14,821 nt of DNA from Candidatus Bathyarchaeum sp. (GCA_004376385.1 SOJY01000106.1:1-14821); one strand, 5' to 3'. Positions 1 to 7,642 are shown, counted from the stretch's first letter. Notes: generated by a model not told the origin, from the letters alone. A program made the numbers and translations.

Positions 1-99
1 TTGGCAACATCCCGCAATTGATTGCAGATACATCATCGTGTAGAAAGCGTTTTTAACGGCAAACACAGTTTAGGGGTTTATTATCGCGAGGTCACGCTG

Positions 100-1725
100 A
101 TGGTTAAGTATATTTTTGTAACTGGTGGGGTGCTTTCCTCTGTTGGTAAAGGAATTGTTACTTCTTCTATAGGTAAAATGCTTCAGGTTCGAGGCTTTGA
201 TGTTACAGTCATAAAGGTTGATCCTTACGTGAACGTTGACGCTGGAACAATGAACCCCTACATCCACGGGGAAGTCTTCGTCACAGAGGACGGAGGCGAA
301 ACAGACCTTGACCTTGGCGGGTACGAAAGATTTCTAAACATTAACCTGCCAAAAGAAAACAACATAACAACAGGACAAATATACCAAACAGTCATCGACA
401 GCGAACGACGAGGCGACTTTCTGGGCAGATGCGTCCAGATTGTTCCTCATATAACTAACGAGATTAAAAGACGCATCCACATGGTTGCAGAACAATCAAA
501 AGCAGAAGTTGTCTTAACAGAGCTTGGGGGAACAGTAGGCGACATCGAAGGACAGCCCTTCCTAGAGGCTATTCGTCAGATGCGACTAGAAGAAGGCTTT
601 GACAACACACTCTATGTGCACCTTGCCCTTGTGCCGATCTTGGATATCACGGGCGAAATGAAAACCAAACCTCTCCAGCACAGCGTAAACGAGCTACGCA
701 GAATAGGCATCCAACCCGACACTATCGTAGCCAGATGCAGGGACATGATTGACAAAGAAACCCTTCGAAAGGTAGCGCTGTTTGGCACAATCCCCGAAGA
801 AGCTGTCTTCTGTTCATATAACGTTCCATCCATCTATCAAGTTCCCCTAATCTTGGATGAACAGGGTATGGGCGATTACGTTTGCAGACGGTTGGGCATA
901 TCCAAAAAGGCTCCAGATTGGAGTGAATGGCAAAAGTTTGTAGATTGCTTCGAAAACCCCAAACACGAAATAAAGATAGCATTGATCGGCAAGTATGCAG
1001 GTTTGGTCGACAGCTACGTGAGCATGAACGAAGCTTTCAAACACGCCGGCGTAGCCTGCCAGACACAAGTTACAGTAAACTACATTGAAGCAGAGTGCCT
1101 AGAAAACAACGCAGATGGGCTGAAGCTTCTTGAGGGACACGACGGAATCTTTATTCCCTACGGGTTTGGTCCCCGTGGAACCGAAGGAAAAATTAAAGGC
1201 ATCCAGTTTGCCCGCGAAAACAATGTACCCTTTCTGGGAGTCTGCTACGGATTTCAGTTGGCAGTTGTCGAGTTCGCCCGCAACGTTTGCGGATTTGATG
1301 GAGCCAACAGCACCGAAATAAATCCAGACACGCCCCATCCCGTGATTGACTTGATGCCGGAACAGAGGAATGTGAACAATAAAGGAGGCACCATGCGTTT
1401 AGGCGCCCACGAAGTCTTCGTTAAGAAAGAGACAATGGCTCACAGGCTTTATGATGCTGAAAAGATTTTTGAGCGTCACCGCCACAGATGGGAAGTCAAT
1501 CCAGACTACTGGGACGCCTTGGAGAAACAGGGAATGGTTTTTTCAGGCAACAGCCCCGACGGCAGAAGAAAAGAGATTCTGGAACTTCCTAGTAACTTCT
1601 TTTTCTTTGCCTCCCAGTTCCACGGCGAATTCAAGAGCAGCCCCACTAAACCAGAACCCGAATATTACGGCTTCATCAAAGCGTGCTTGGACAAGAAACT
1701 GGGAAAAACAAAACCAGAATTCTAA
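100..1725 (+). CDS. pyrG: CTP synthase (glutamine-hydrolysing)
   Basis: This enzyme makes CTP from UTP, ATP and glutamine, the last step of de novo pyrimidine nucleotide synthesis in the cytoplasm. The 541-residue product has the usual family length and both domains. The N-terminal synthetase domain opens with the P-loop-like GGVLSSVGKG (about residues 9-18) and contains the ELGGTVGDIEGQPF segment with its metal-binding Glu. The C-terminal class I glutaminase has the nucleophile Cys382 in GVCYGFQ, the GFGPRGTEGKI segment, and the His508/Glu510 pair in FHGEF, so the triad is intact. The frame is open upstream to about position 22, but the ATG at 100 is preferred: it gives the canonical MVKYIFVTGG start and has a GAGGTC ribosome-binding site at 88-93. 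It converges on the HypE-like gene, with about 115 nt between their stops. Confidence 0.98.
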   Translation: MVKYIFVTGGVLSSVGKGIVTSSIGKMLQVRGFDVTVIKVDPYVNVDAGTMNPYIHGEVFVTEDGGETDLDLGGYERFLNINLPKENNITTGQIYQTVIDSERRGDFLGRCVQIVPHITNEIKRRIHMVAEQSKAEVVLTELGGTVGDIEGQPFLEAIRQMRLEEGFDNTLYVHLALVPILDITGEMKTKPLQHSVNELRRIGIQPDTIVARCRDMIDKETLRKVALFGTIPEEAVFCSYNVPSIYQVPLILDEQGMGDYVCRRLGISKKAPDWSEWQKFVDCFENPKHEIKIALIGKYAGLVDSYVSMNEAFKHAGVACQTQVTVNYIEAECLENNADGLKLLEGHDGIFIPYGFGPRGTEGKIKGIQFARENNVPFLGVCYGFQLAVVEFARNVCGFDGANSTEINPDTPHPVIDLMPEQRNVNNKGGTMRLGAHEVFVKKETMAHRLYDAEKIFERHRHRWEVNPDYWDALEKQGMVFSGNSPDGRRKEILELPSNFFFFASQFHGEFKSSPTKPEPEYYGFIKACLDKKLGKTKPEF

Positions 1726-1840
1726 GAACAGATTACATGATTACTGATGTTCGCCTTTCTGCAGACTGGAAGTTCAGAGGTTAAACCCTGTTTCGTCTGA
1801 TTTGGGAAAAAATCTACCGCTAAGACCTATTTTGAACAGA

Positions 1841-2860
1841 TCAAGTTTTGGCTGGCTTTGCAAGTGCCTTCCAAAGATGATCGCTAGCAGGTCGGACAAG
1901 CTCAGTTTTTTCTCCAGCTTTTGTGACCAAAATTCTTCCCAAAGCAGGCTCTACAACTTCACCTATTATTGAAGCTTGAATACCATTTCTCGACAAACTA
2001 CTGATTATCTTGCTTGCCTTCTCTTCTTTTGCCACGATAAGAAGTGACCCAGAGCTTATGAGTTGAAGAGGGTCAACACCGAAATATGCACATATTTTGC
2101 GTGTCTCTTCAGGAACCAAAAACTTCTCATCATAAACCTGAAAGCCAACGTTTGCAGCATCAGCTAATTCATGCAATCCACCCGCCACTCCGCCTTCTGT
2201 AGGATCATGCATAGCTGAGACTCCTCCGATTCTGAAAGCGGTGATAGCGTCTTTTACAACACTGATTTTTTCGAAGAAACTCTCCGCTTTCTTCACGAAG
2301 CTTTCATCAAAAACAGTTAGAAGCTCTGCTCGTCGGTCTGAAGCAAGTATGGCTGTTCCCTCTATTCCTGTTCCCTTTGTCAAGATTATTCGGTCGCCTA
2401 TTCTTGCTCCGCTGCAAGTCACATACTTTCCATTTTCAGCAACACCTATGGCACATCCAGTTACTATGGGATGGTCTATGCCCGGAGTGACTTCGCAGTG
2501 TCCACCCACTATGGCAATGTCTAGTTGATGTGCAGCTTTATCCATCTGTGTACAAATCTTCTCTATGAGTTCGGTTGTCGAATTTTTGGGTAATAAGATA
2601 ATGGAGTTGAACCAGCGGGGCTGAACCCCACGGGTTGCAACATCGTTTGCGCTTACATGAACTGCTAACCATCCCAGCCATTCTTCGGCTCCGGTTATCG
2701 GATCTGACGATATGGCTAAGACCTCGTTTCCAGCTTTAACGATGGCTGCGTCTTCGCCTATGGAAGGACTGAGAACAACATCATCTCTTTTGGCTCCCAA
2801 GTTTTTGAAAACTATCTTCTGCAAAACTTCGGTTGGAACCTTACCAGACAAGAAACCCAT
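1841..2860 (-). CDS. AIR synthase-related protein, HypE-like without the C-terminal cysteine
   Basis: This 339-residue protein belongs to the PurM/HypE/ThiL/SelD ATP-dependent superfamily. The N-terminal AIRS domain (about residues 30-145) carries SIGEDAAIV with the metal/ATP-binding acid, then SSDPITGAEEWLGWLAVHVSAND and the GGHCEVTPG loop. The C-terminal AIRS_C domain (about 155-320) has TKGTGIEGTA and HDPTEGGVAGGLHELADA. The sequence resembles archaeal proteins annotated as hydrogenase maturation factor HypE. True HypE ends in a PR-x-C tail whose Cys carries the carbamoyl/cyano group, whereas this protein ends in LWKALAKPAKT with no Cys. No hydrogenase or other hyp gene is nearby. It is therefore probably an ATP-using phosphotransferase of unknown substrate rather than a working HypE. 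The ATG start has only a weak GGGA upstream. Confidence 0.9.
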   Translation of the reverse strand: MGFLSGKVPTEVLQKIVFKNLGAKRDDVVLSPSIGEDAAIVKAGNEVLAISSDPITGAEEWLGWLAVHVSANDVATRGVQPRWFNSIILLPKNSTTELIEKICTQMDKAAHQLDIAIVGGHCEVTPGIDHPIVTGCAIGVAENGKYVTCSGARIGDRIILTKGTGIEGTAILASDRRAELLTVFDESFVKKAESFFEKISVVKDAITAFRIGGVSAMHDPTEGGVAGGLHELADAANVGFQVYDEKFLVPEETRKICAYFGVDPLQLISSGSLLIVAKEEKASKIISSLSRNGIQASIIGEVVEPALGRILVTKAGEKTELVRPASDHLWKALAKPAKT

Positions 2861-2949
2861 AACACATTCCCGTCCATTCTATACTTCAGAGGCGCTAAAA
2901 AAGGATTAACATCAACAGGAAATGGAGAACCATTCCGTTACATATGTAG

Positions 2950-3024
2950 TGGTAGCCCGGGGGAGATTCGAACTCCCGTCAGAGGCTCCAAAGGCCTCCA
3001 TGATTGCCGCTACACTACCGGGCT
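2950..3024 (-). tRNA. trnQ: tRNA-Gln (anticodon TTG)
   Basis: Read on the minus strand, the sequence folds as a complete cloverleaf. The acceptor stem pairs AGCCCGG with CCGGGCT. The short D arm uses GTG/CAT pairing. The anticodon stem GAGGC/GCCTC encloses the loop CTTTGGA, giving anticodon TTG, which reads CAA for glutamine. The T arm is GGGAG-TTCGAAT-CTCCC, the discriminator is A, and the 3' CCA is encoded in the DNA. No intron is visible. A TATA-like element lies about 30 nt upstream. In archaea this tRNA is normally first charged with Glu and then amidated, which is family knowledge and not visible here. Confidence 0.97.
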
Positions 3025-3052
3025 AAACAGGTTCTATAGGTTTACGTTCTCT

Positions 3053-3078
3053 GTTAATATTTTCTCTTTAATATTAAC
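3053..3078 (-). promoter_or_regulatory. AT-rich palindrome with TATA-like box upstream of tRNA-Gln
   Basis: GTTAATATT (3053-3061) and AATATTAAC (3070-3078) form a perfect 9-bp inverted repeat with an 8-nt spacer. On the minus strand the proximal arm is centred about 34 nt before the tRNA 5' end, which suits an archaeal TATA box with a transcript start a few bases before the tRNA. The distal arm could be a second TATA element or an operator arm. The promoter role is inferred. Confidence 0.5.
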
Positions 3079-3245
3079 ATTAAGTCTTAACACGCGATTT
3101 TCTGAGAAAACAACTACCAAAGATTTAACGTTTGTTTTCGGTCCCTCAGCAGAGAGCGAACCCTATTACACATTGACTTATGGATTCGAGAAATCTTTCT
3201 AAATAAAAGTGGATTCGAGGCTTGTGGGGAACCAGAGATTCCGAG

Positions 3246-3497
3246 TTACTCTGTTTCGCTTTTTTCTTCTGTTGCCCCAACTACTTCTGCTTCTGCGAAT
3301 CGTCTACTGATGTTAGTGATTTTGATTCGCAGTTTGTCTCCCAGTTTAGTGTTTGGGACGAAAACCACTAGTCCTTCGATTCTGGTTATTCCTTCTCCTC
3401 GACGGCTCGTCTCTTGAATTTCTATATCATACTCTTTTCCGATCTCAACGGGTTTTGGAGGAAGCCCTCGATCAAAACCTCCTTGTTCGTATGGCAT
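3246..3497 (-). CDS. TRAM-domain RNA-binding protein
   Basis: This 83-residue protein is almost entirely one TRAM domain (about residues 17-74): VEIGKEYDIEIQETSRRGEG, then IEGLVVFVPNTKLGDKLRIKI and FAEAEVV. TRAM is a small OB-like beta-barrel that binds RNA. Stand-alone archaeal TRAM proteins are implicated as RNA chaperones, including in the cold. The acidic tail GATEEKSETE is probably disordered. The frame can start at TTG 3515, but the ATG at 3497 is preferred because GGTGA ends 5 nt before it. It sits 36 nt downstream of the OB-fold gene on the same strand, so the two are probably co-transcribed. Confidence 0.92.
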   Translation of the reverse strand: MPYEQGGFDRGLPPKPVEIGKEYDIEIQETSRRGEGITRIEGLVVFVPNTKLGDKLRIKITNISRRFAEAEVVGATEEKSETE

Positions 3498-3533
3498 CTG
3501 ATTCACCAAATTCAATCTAGAAAAAAGAAGGGT

Positions 3534-3824
3534 CTACAGGACCGTTAATGATCCATATTTTCCTGAGTTAAGCTGAAGCACATCTCTGAAGGATTTGATG
3601 TATCCATTCTCGATTTTGACTCTGTCGCCAACATTGACTTGTTCAACTTGTTCGTTCCAGAGAGTTAATGTTATGGTACCTGTTTCGTCTTCTACTGTGG
3701 CGTCGGCAACTCTGTAGGTTTCGTTAGTGTATCTTGAACGAACTTCGCGGGCGTCTGATTTCTCGATCACATTTGCTTCAACATCTACTTTTCGCATTCC
3801 ATCTCTCAATTCATTAATTTTCAA
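3534..3824 (-). CDS. Single OB-fold nucleic-acid-binding protein (RPA/SSB-like)
   Basis: The 96-residue product is one OB fold of the archaeal RPA/single-stranded-DNA-binding type. Diagnostic stretches are MKINELRDGMRKVDVEANVI, YRVADATVEDETGTITLTLW and VNVGDRVKIENGYIKSFRD, ending QLNSGKYGSLTVL. It probably binds single-stranded DNA or RNA; a role beside RPA is inferred. The frame is open upstream to 3950, but the start chosen is TTG 3824. The strong GGGAGG ribosome-binding site lies 9 nt before it, and family members begin at exactly this MKI-x-LRDGM sequence. The upstream codons would also cross a TATA-like element. The TRAM gene follows 36 nt downstream. Confidence 0.9.
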   Translation of the reverse strand: MKINELRDGMRKVDVEANVIEKSDAREVRSRYTNETYRVADATVEDETGTITLTLWNEQVEQVNVGDRVKIENGYIKSFRDVLQLNSGKYGSLTVL

Positions 3825-3932
3825 ATATGTTTTCCTCCCGTTTTGTCCAATGCCACCAAAATGAACCAGCCAGCCATTTAACGACTTTACGCTTGTTCTG
3901 TTTTGTTGGCGAAATGAAGGAGTATTAATGTC

Positions 3933-3942
3933 GAATATAAGC
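3933..3942 (-). promoter_or_regulatory. Putative TATA box for the OB-fold/TRAM gene pair
   Basis: The minus strand reads CTTATATTCG here, close to an archaeal TATA box. Transcription would start near 3910, leaving a leader of about 85 nt before the TTG start at 3824 and its GGGAGG site. The element lies inside the over-long open frame, which supports the shorter gene. Inferred from position and base composition only. Confidence 0.4.
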
Positions 3943-4058
3943 TTTACCACCTAGCATTTGAGAGCTTCTGTAGCGTTTGATAGGTAATTCCGACTGCCAA
4001 AAGGTGCATGGTTAGTCATTGTTGCTAGTCGGGCAAGAGCAGATTGGATGATTACTCC

Positions 4059-5219
4059 TTAGAAACCCAAGAATAATCTCAGGAGGAATCTTATGGCGAA
4101 GGCGACTGCAGCTATTGTTGCAGCCTTACTCCAAGTCATCTCTTTCATGACACGTATTACAACGGCGCCGAGAGCGGCTATCCAAACCTCGCCTATTATA
4201 GGGATATACAGCCATAATTGATAAGCCAGAAGGGGGCGCCAAGACGCGTCGAGCAAAGCATTGAAGGCGTTAGCATCTAGGGGTACGTTCAACGGTGGAA
4301 GGGGTGAGAGAGGCACCACATTTATGAGCGTGAAAACAACTGTGGCTATGAAACTGTATCCGATGATAACGAAGAAAACATTCCAGCGTCCAAGATCTTC
4401 ATTGAAAAGTTTTGCGACTAGTATCAGAATTCCTGCCCACAAAATCCAATTCATGGCGAAGTTTAGCACAACTTGAAGGAGAATAGAAGGCAGTATTGCA
4501 CTGAATTCTCCAGTTATGATGGGTGAACTATATTTTCTGAAAAATAAGCCATCAATTTTCATTGTTAGGTTCGCCGAGGACGACCAATCCAGTCTGAATT
4601 CGATTGCTGTTATGTTTTGCCAGTCAGGAGAATTGTTTGAACTCCAACCCTGATATGGACCGACTTTGAGGGTTGTGTTTGTCCATTCTCCGCTTGACAC
4701 CAAAAGATCAACTAAGTTGTCATATTCAAAGTAGCTGTCTTCGCTACCGGAGAACAATTTCAGGGTTCCTGAACTTGGAGACAACTCAGCTTCATGAGTC
4801 CATTTGATCCAGAAGAAGAGTTCAGTGTAACCTGCTTCCTCCGAACAGTTGATGGAACCTACATCAATAATCTTCAGCCAGATGCTTGTTTCGGTTAGGA
4901 CTGAAGAGCTAATGCTGTGGTTACCGTCTGTATTTCCCATCTGATAATCAACAGCGTCTACTGAAGGCACCTCGTTGGAGAACCAGCTGTATTGATTTGT
5001 TAGTGACTCGGTCCAGTCATCATTTTCTGGTAATCTGTTTTCGAGAAAAAGCTTGGAACTGAGAACATATTGCGAGATCACCATAGAAGATATTACGAGT
5101 ACTAAGACGAGGAGGACTGCTTTGAAGTCTGGTTTTTCAATAATTTTTTTGAAAGCGTTAACCGGAGAATACAGAACCTCAAGTATTTCTCGACCAACCA
5201 ACTTTATAGCAGTCTCCAC
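4059..5219 (-). CDS. Yip1-like multi-pass membrane protein with extracytoplasmic beta-rich insert
   Basis: This 386-residue protein has a short cytoplasmic N terminus (VGREILEVLYSPVNAFKKI, a Yip1-type lead-in), one TM helix at about 33-55, and an outside segment of about 180 residues (56-235). About four TM helices follow (roughly 240-270, 281-302, 325-357 and 363-385). The outside part is rich in aromatic residues, Ser and Asn, and looks like an all-beta jelly-roll: WLKIIDVG, WTNTTLKVGP, ITAIEFRLDW, LTMKIDGLFF. It carries six N-glycosylation sequons (N100, N124, N181, N195, N202, N217). The C-terminal membrane part resembles the Yip1 family (PF04893-like). The start is GTG 5219; an in-frame TAA upstream leaves no other start, and no ribosome-binding site is evident. 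Function is unknown; a ligand- or glycan-binding surface protein is one possibility. Confidence 0.8.
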   Translation of the reverse strand: METAIKLVGREILEVLYSPVNAFKKIIEKPDFKAVLLVLVLVISSMVISQYVLSSKLFLENRLPENDDWTESLTNQYSWFSNEVPSVDAVDYQMGNTDGNHSISSSVLTETSIWLKIIDVGSINCSEEAGYTELFFWIKWTHEAELSPSSGTLKLFSGSEDSYFEYDNLVDLLVSSGEWTNTTLKVGPYQGWSSNNSPDWQNITAIEFRLDWSSSANLTMKIDGLFFRKYSSPIITGEFSAILPSILLQVVLNFAMNWILWAGILILVAKLFNEDLGRWNVFFVIIGYSFIATVVFTLINVVPLSPLPPLNVPLDANAFNALLDASWRPLLAYQLWLYIPIIGEVWIAALGAVVIRVMKEMTWSKAATIAAVAFAIRFLLRLFLGF

Positions 5220-5539
5220 AACATTCGAATGCTTATTTGCTTGCGTTTCTGATTAGCTAAAGACTCTTCCTAACCTCCTAATAACTGTTAACACCGATTT
5301 TTATCGGCGGCATTATAGCATAGAAGTTTGTGTTAGGCTAGGCAATAACGAAGCGAAATGTAGTAGTTATGCTTGCTTAACCAATTCAGCATAAAATACA
5401 TTATTAGGGAAAGTTCATTAATACCGCCGAACAAACAAGGTAAATAACAAGGGACTGGTCAGTTAATGGCTTTACCAAGTGCAACACGTTTTTGCATTAC
5501 TGGCAAGGGTTTCGGAGAACTCTTTTGTTGTGATTAGCG
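5220..5539. other. Divergent intergenic region without a convincing gene
   Basis: These 320 nt separate two divergently transcribed membrane-protein genes and should hold both promoters. Visible items are a small hairpin, CCGAT-TTTT-ATCGG (5294-5307), and a 7-bp inverted repeat, TCGGCGG (5304-5310) with CCGCCGA (5424-5430). There is also a 23-codon ORF (5466-5537) that ends 2 nt before the transporter start. AGGAGG occurs on the minus strand near 5275, but no start codon follows at a useful distance. None of these is strong enough to call a gene. Confidence 0.5.
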
Positions 5540-6142
5540 TTGATTAGCCGTTTGAAAGCTTTGATTAAACGAATTCAATTGTACATCCAAATCACTGAGA
5601 TGGGACCAATAGCAAGGAGATACTTCGTGAAAGATGGGTTTGACGGTTCCATGACTATGTTGGGAATAATTGTAGGCACATGGGTTGTGAATGTTACACA
5701 ACCAGAGATAATTGTAACCGCTGGTTTAGGCGCCTGCTTAGCAATGGGAATTTCAGGGTTATCTGGAGCATACCTGACCGAAAAGGCTGAAAGAAAAAGA
5801 GAGCTCAAGAACCTCGAAAAGGCAATGATGACAAAACTTGATGACTCCGTCATAACAGACGCCACAGCATTTGTTTCGTTCTACGCAGCAATTGTTGATG
5901 GAGTGTCACCAATTTTAACTGCGCTTGTTTCTTTGTCGCCTTTTTTTCTTGTCTTACATGGTTTATTAGCAGTTGAAAATGCATACATTACCTCAATCAT
6001 AGTAACGTTGGTAACGTTGTTCATGTTCGGTATTTACCTAGGAAAAATAGCCAAAGAAAATGCACTACTTTACGGAATCCAAACATTAGTGGCTGGCGTA
6101 GCAACAATAGTAATTGTATTGCTGTTAGGAGCTATATATTAG
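5540..6142 (+). CDS. VIT1/CCC1-family membrane transporter (TIGR00267-like)
   Basis: This 200-residue integral membrane protein resembles the VIT1/CCC1 family of iron/manganese transporters. The motif ARRYFVKDGFDGSMTMLGIIVG leads into TM1 (about 33-52). TM2 (56-80) ends in the family-like GISGLSGAYLTEKAERKRELK, and three more helices follow (about 110-140, 147-168 and 177-198). The five-helix topology fits. The acidic and basic stretch after TM2 (EKAERKRELKNLEKAM) takes the place of the cytoplasmic metal-binding segment but is much shorter than in plant VIT1. Metal export or detoxification is inferred. The first start after the in-frame stop is TTG 5540, with no good ribosome-binding site; ATG 5600 (MGPIARRYFV) is a real alternative. 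It converges with the DUF211 gene. Confidence 0.82.
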   Translation: MISRLKALIKRIQLYIQITEMGPIARRYFVKDGFDGSMTMLGIIVGTWVVNVTQPEIIVTAGLGACLAMGISGLSGAYLTEKAERKRELKNLEKAMMTKLDDSVITDATAFVSFYAAIVDGVSPILTALVSLSPFFLVLHGLLAVENAYITSIIVTLVTLFMFGIYLGKIAKENALLYGIQTLVAGVATIVIVLLLGAIY

Positions 6143-6206
6143 GGTTTAAGGCAACCCAATCTGGAATATACCCAGTTAGCCAAAAATTTCGATGTCTTAA
6201 TATGTC

Positions 6207-6503
6207 TTACATTCTGGCGGAGCTGTCTTGAGGCGTTTTTACTTCTTCAACGATCACTTTTCCAGCTGCAACCTCATCAATAGAGTGTACAGTAGCTCCC
6301 AATTCCTCCAGCTTCTTCTCTATCTCATCAAAACTTATCGAGGTTCCGGCAACGATGACCTTTGCGTTTTCTACTTGCTGGTCTATCTCGTTGATGATTA
6401 CGTTTACTCCTTCCACGCCTGTTAGGTGGCTGAGAGCTTCTGAGAGTTCAACAACGCTGGGCTTGTGGGGTTTTAAGACATCTAAAACAAGTCTTCGTAT
6501 CAT
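6207..6503 (-). CDS. DUF211 family protein
   Basis: This 98-residue protein matches the archaeal DUF211 family (PF02680) along its whole length. Recognisable parts are MIRRLVLDVLKPHKPSVVEL, then LSHLTGVEGVNVIINEID, GTSISFDEIEKKLEELGATV and HSIDEVAAGKVIVEEV. The known fold is a ferredoxin-like alpha/beta domain that assembles into oligomers; the cellular role is unknown. The frame also allows an ATG at 6521 (adding MLVVLK), but relatives start directly at the IRRLVLDVLKP segment, so 6503 is used. Neither start has a clear ribosome-binding site. The nearest TATA-like stretch (TTAAATAC, minus strand, about 6536-6543) is close enough to suggest a leaderless or short-leader transcript. Confidence 0.9.
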   Translation of the reverse strand: MIRRLVLDVLKPHKPSVVELSEALSHLTGVEGVNVIINEIDQQVENAKVIVAGTSISFDEIEKKLEELGATVHSIDEVAAGKVIVEEVKTPQDSSARM

Positions 6504-6573
6504 TTTCAGAACGACGAGCATATACTCTTAGCGCATGTATTTAACTATTTCCTCTAGGCGACCGAAACAGCAC

Positions 6574-7635
6574 TTATCTTGCCATCCGTATCCAAGAAGA
6601 TATTTCTTCAATCGTTGGACACTCATCTTTAGAGATTTTGCCTTGATCAACATATATTTTGGCGAGTTCTCCTACTTTTCTGCTAAGCTGAATCAGATCA
6701 TTATCTGCCAGTTCCTTTCGCGATTTTATTCCTGCGTCTATAAGCAAATCAGCGTCACTCGAGTCTACTCCTGGAATCATCATCAGCTGAGCCGTTGCCT
6801 GAAGGTTCTCTGCCATCTCTTGGGAAACTCGCGTTTTTTCTCCTATGATTACTGGGTCGGTTGTGAGGAATTCGCCAACAGATGATATTCCAAGGATTCT
6901 CAACTCTTTTCCCAAAGCTGGACCAATCCCCTTTATGTCTTCAGGATTGTCGAGGCTCTTTAGCTTAGCTTGATCTGGCACCATGTTTCCCTCGATTCTT
7001 TGGAGTCTAAGTTTAATCTCTTCCAGCTTCGCCTGCTGATTCTTAATTGCCGTTGTGCCTTCTTCGCTTAAACGCTTGACGCCCATAATGGCTACTTCAT
7101 ATTTTTTCAGATCAGCAGCCATCTTTTCTCCAGTTTCACCTGCCTTTTTCTCTATCATGGAAATCAAGTTTGAACCAACCTTTTTGATTGCTTTTCCTTG
7201 GGCTGTCAAAAGGGCTAACGTTTCTTTGTTGTCTTCTTTGAGGTCTAAACTAACTGTGCTGAAGAATCTCTGGTTCACCTTTCTGTTGTATTCCATTTGG
7301 TCTGCCATCTCAGTTGTTGAGGCTTCTTGGCTTTTCCTGAGCGCAGCCAAGTTTCCCCCTACTTTCAGGAACATTTTAACGATTGCCGGATCAGGGGGTT
7401 GTTTTCGGTATACGAGTATGCAAGTGATGCCTAGAAAGATGAAGGTTGCAGTTACGGATATCCATAAGTAGGATTCTACGCTGAGGTTGCCGGCTATACT
7501 GCCTAGGATGTAAGGTTCAACGATGGAGCCTGCTCCCTCGTTTATCAATAGGACGGCCATACCAAAAGAGTATAAGATTGATAGGAAAGTTACGAATGCA
7601 GATATCCATACAGTTATTCCTCGTGTTGTAATCAT
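6574..7635 (-). CDS. Membrane-anchored coiled-coil protein with two C-terminal helix-hairpin-helix-like repeats
   Basis: This 353-residue protein has two TM helices (about 9-33 and 55-76), followed by a charged helical region of about 130 residues (85-215) likely to form coiled coil. Two helix-hairpin-helix-like repeats follow: IKGIGPALGKELRILGISSV (234-253) and MIPGVDSSDADLLIDAGIKS (286-305), the second leading into RKELADNDLIQLSRKVGEL. The repeats resemble DUF4332/HhH_5 modules, which also occur in non-enzymatic proteins. Basic residues after TM2 (YRKQPP) place the long C-terminal part in the cytoplasm. Function is not known; membrane tethering of DNA or a protein scaffold are possibilities. 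The ATG start is well supported: GAGGTG (7643-7648) lies 7 nt upstream and a TATA-like box at 7692-7699. Confidence 0.85.
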   Translation of the reverse strand: MITTRGITVWISAFVTFLSILYSFGMAVLLINEGAGSIVEPYILGSIAGNLSVESYLWISVTATFIFLGITCILVYRKQPPDPAIVKMFLKVGGNLAALRKSQEASTTEMADQMEYNRKVNQRFFSTVSLDLKEDNKETLALLTAQGKAIKKVGSNLISMIEKKAGETGEKMAADLKKYEVAIMGVKRLSEEGTTAIKNQQAKLEEIKLRLQRIEGNMVPDQAKLKSLDNPEDIKGIGPALGKELRILGISSVGEFLTTDPVIIGEKTRVSQEMAENLQATAQLMMIPGVDSSDADLLIDAGIKSRKELADNDLIQLSRKVGELAKIYVDQGKISKDECPTIEEISSWIRMAR

Positions 7636-7642
7636 TAATGTA

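Noticed and set aside
22..99. 26-residue N-terminal extension of CTP synthase
   Set aside because: The sequence is unlike any CTP synthase N terminus, and the internal ATG at 100 has a GAGGTC site and gives the canonical start.
1451..1747. 98-codon plus-strand ORF inside pyrG
   Set aside because: Out-of-frame shadow of the CTP synthase glutaminase domain.
3181..3219. Direct repeat TGGATTCGAG (3181-3190 and 3210-3219)
   Set aside because: Only two short copies 29 nt apart, with no third copy or array; probably chance, and not a CRISPR.
3825..3950. 42-residue N-terminal extension of the OB-fold protein
   Set aside because: It lies over a TATA-like element and is not part of the family; GGGAGG before TTG 3824 gives a better start.
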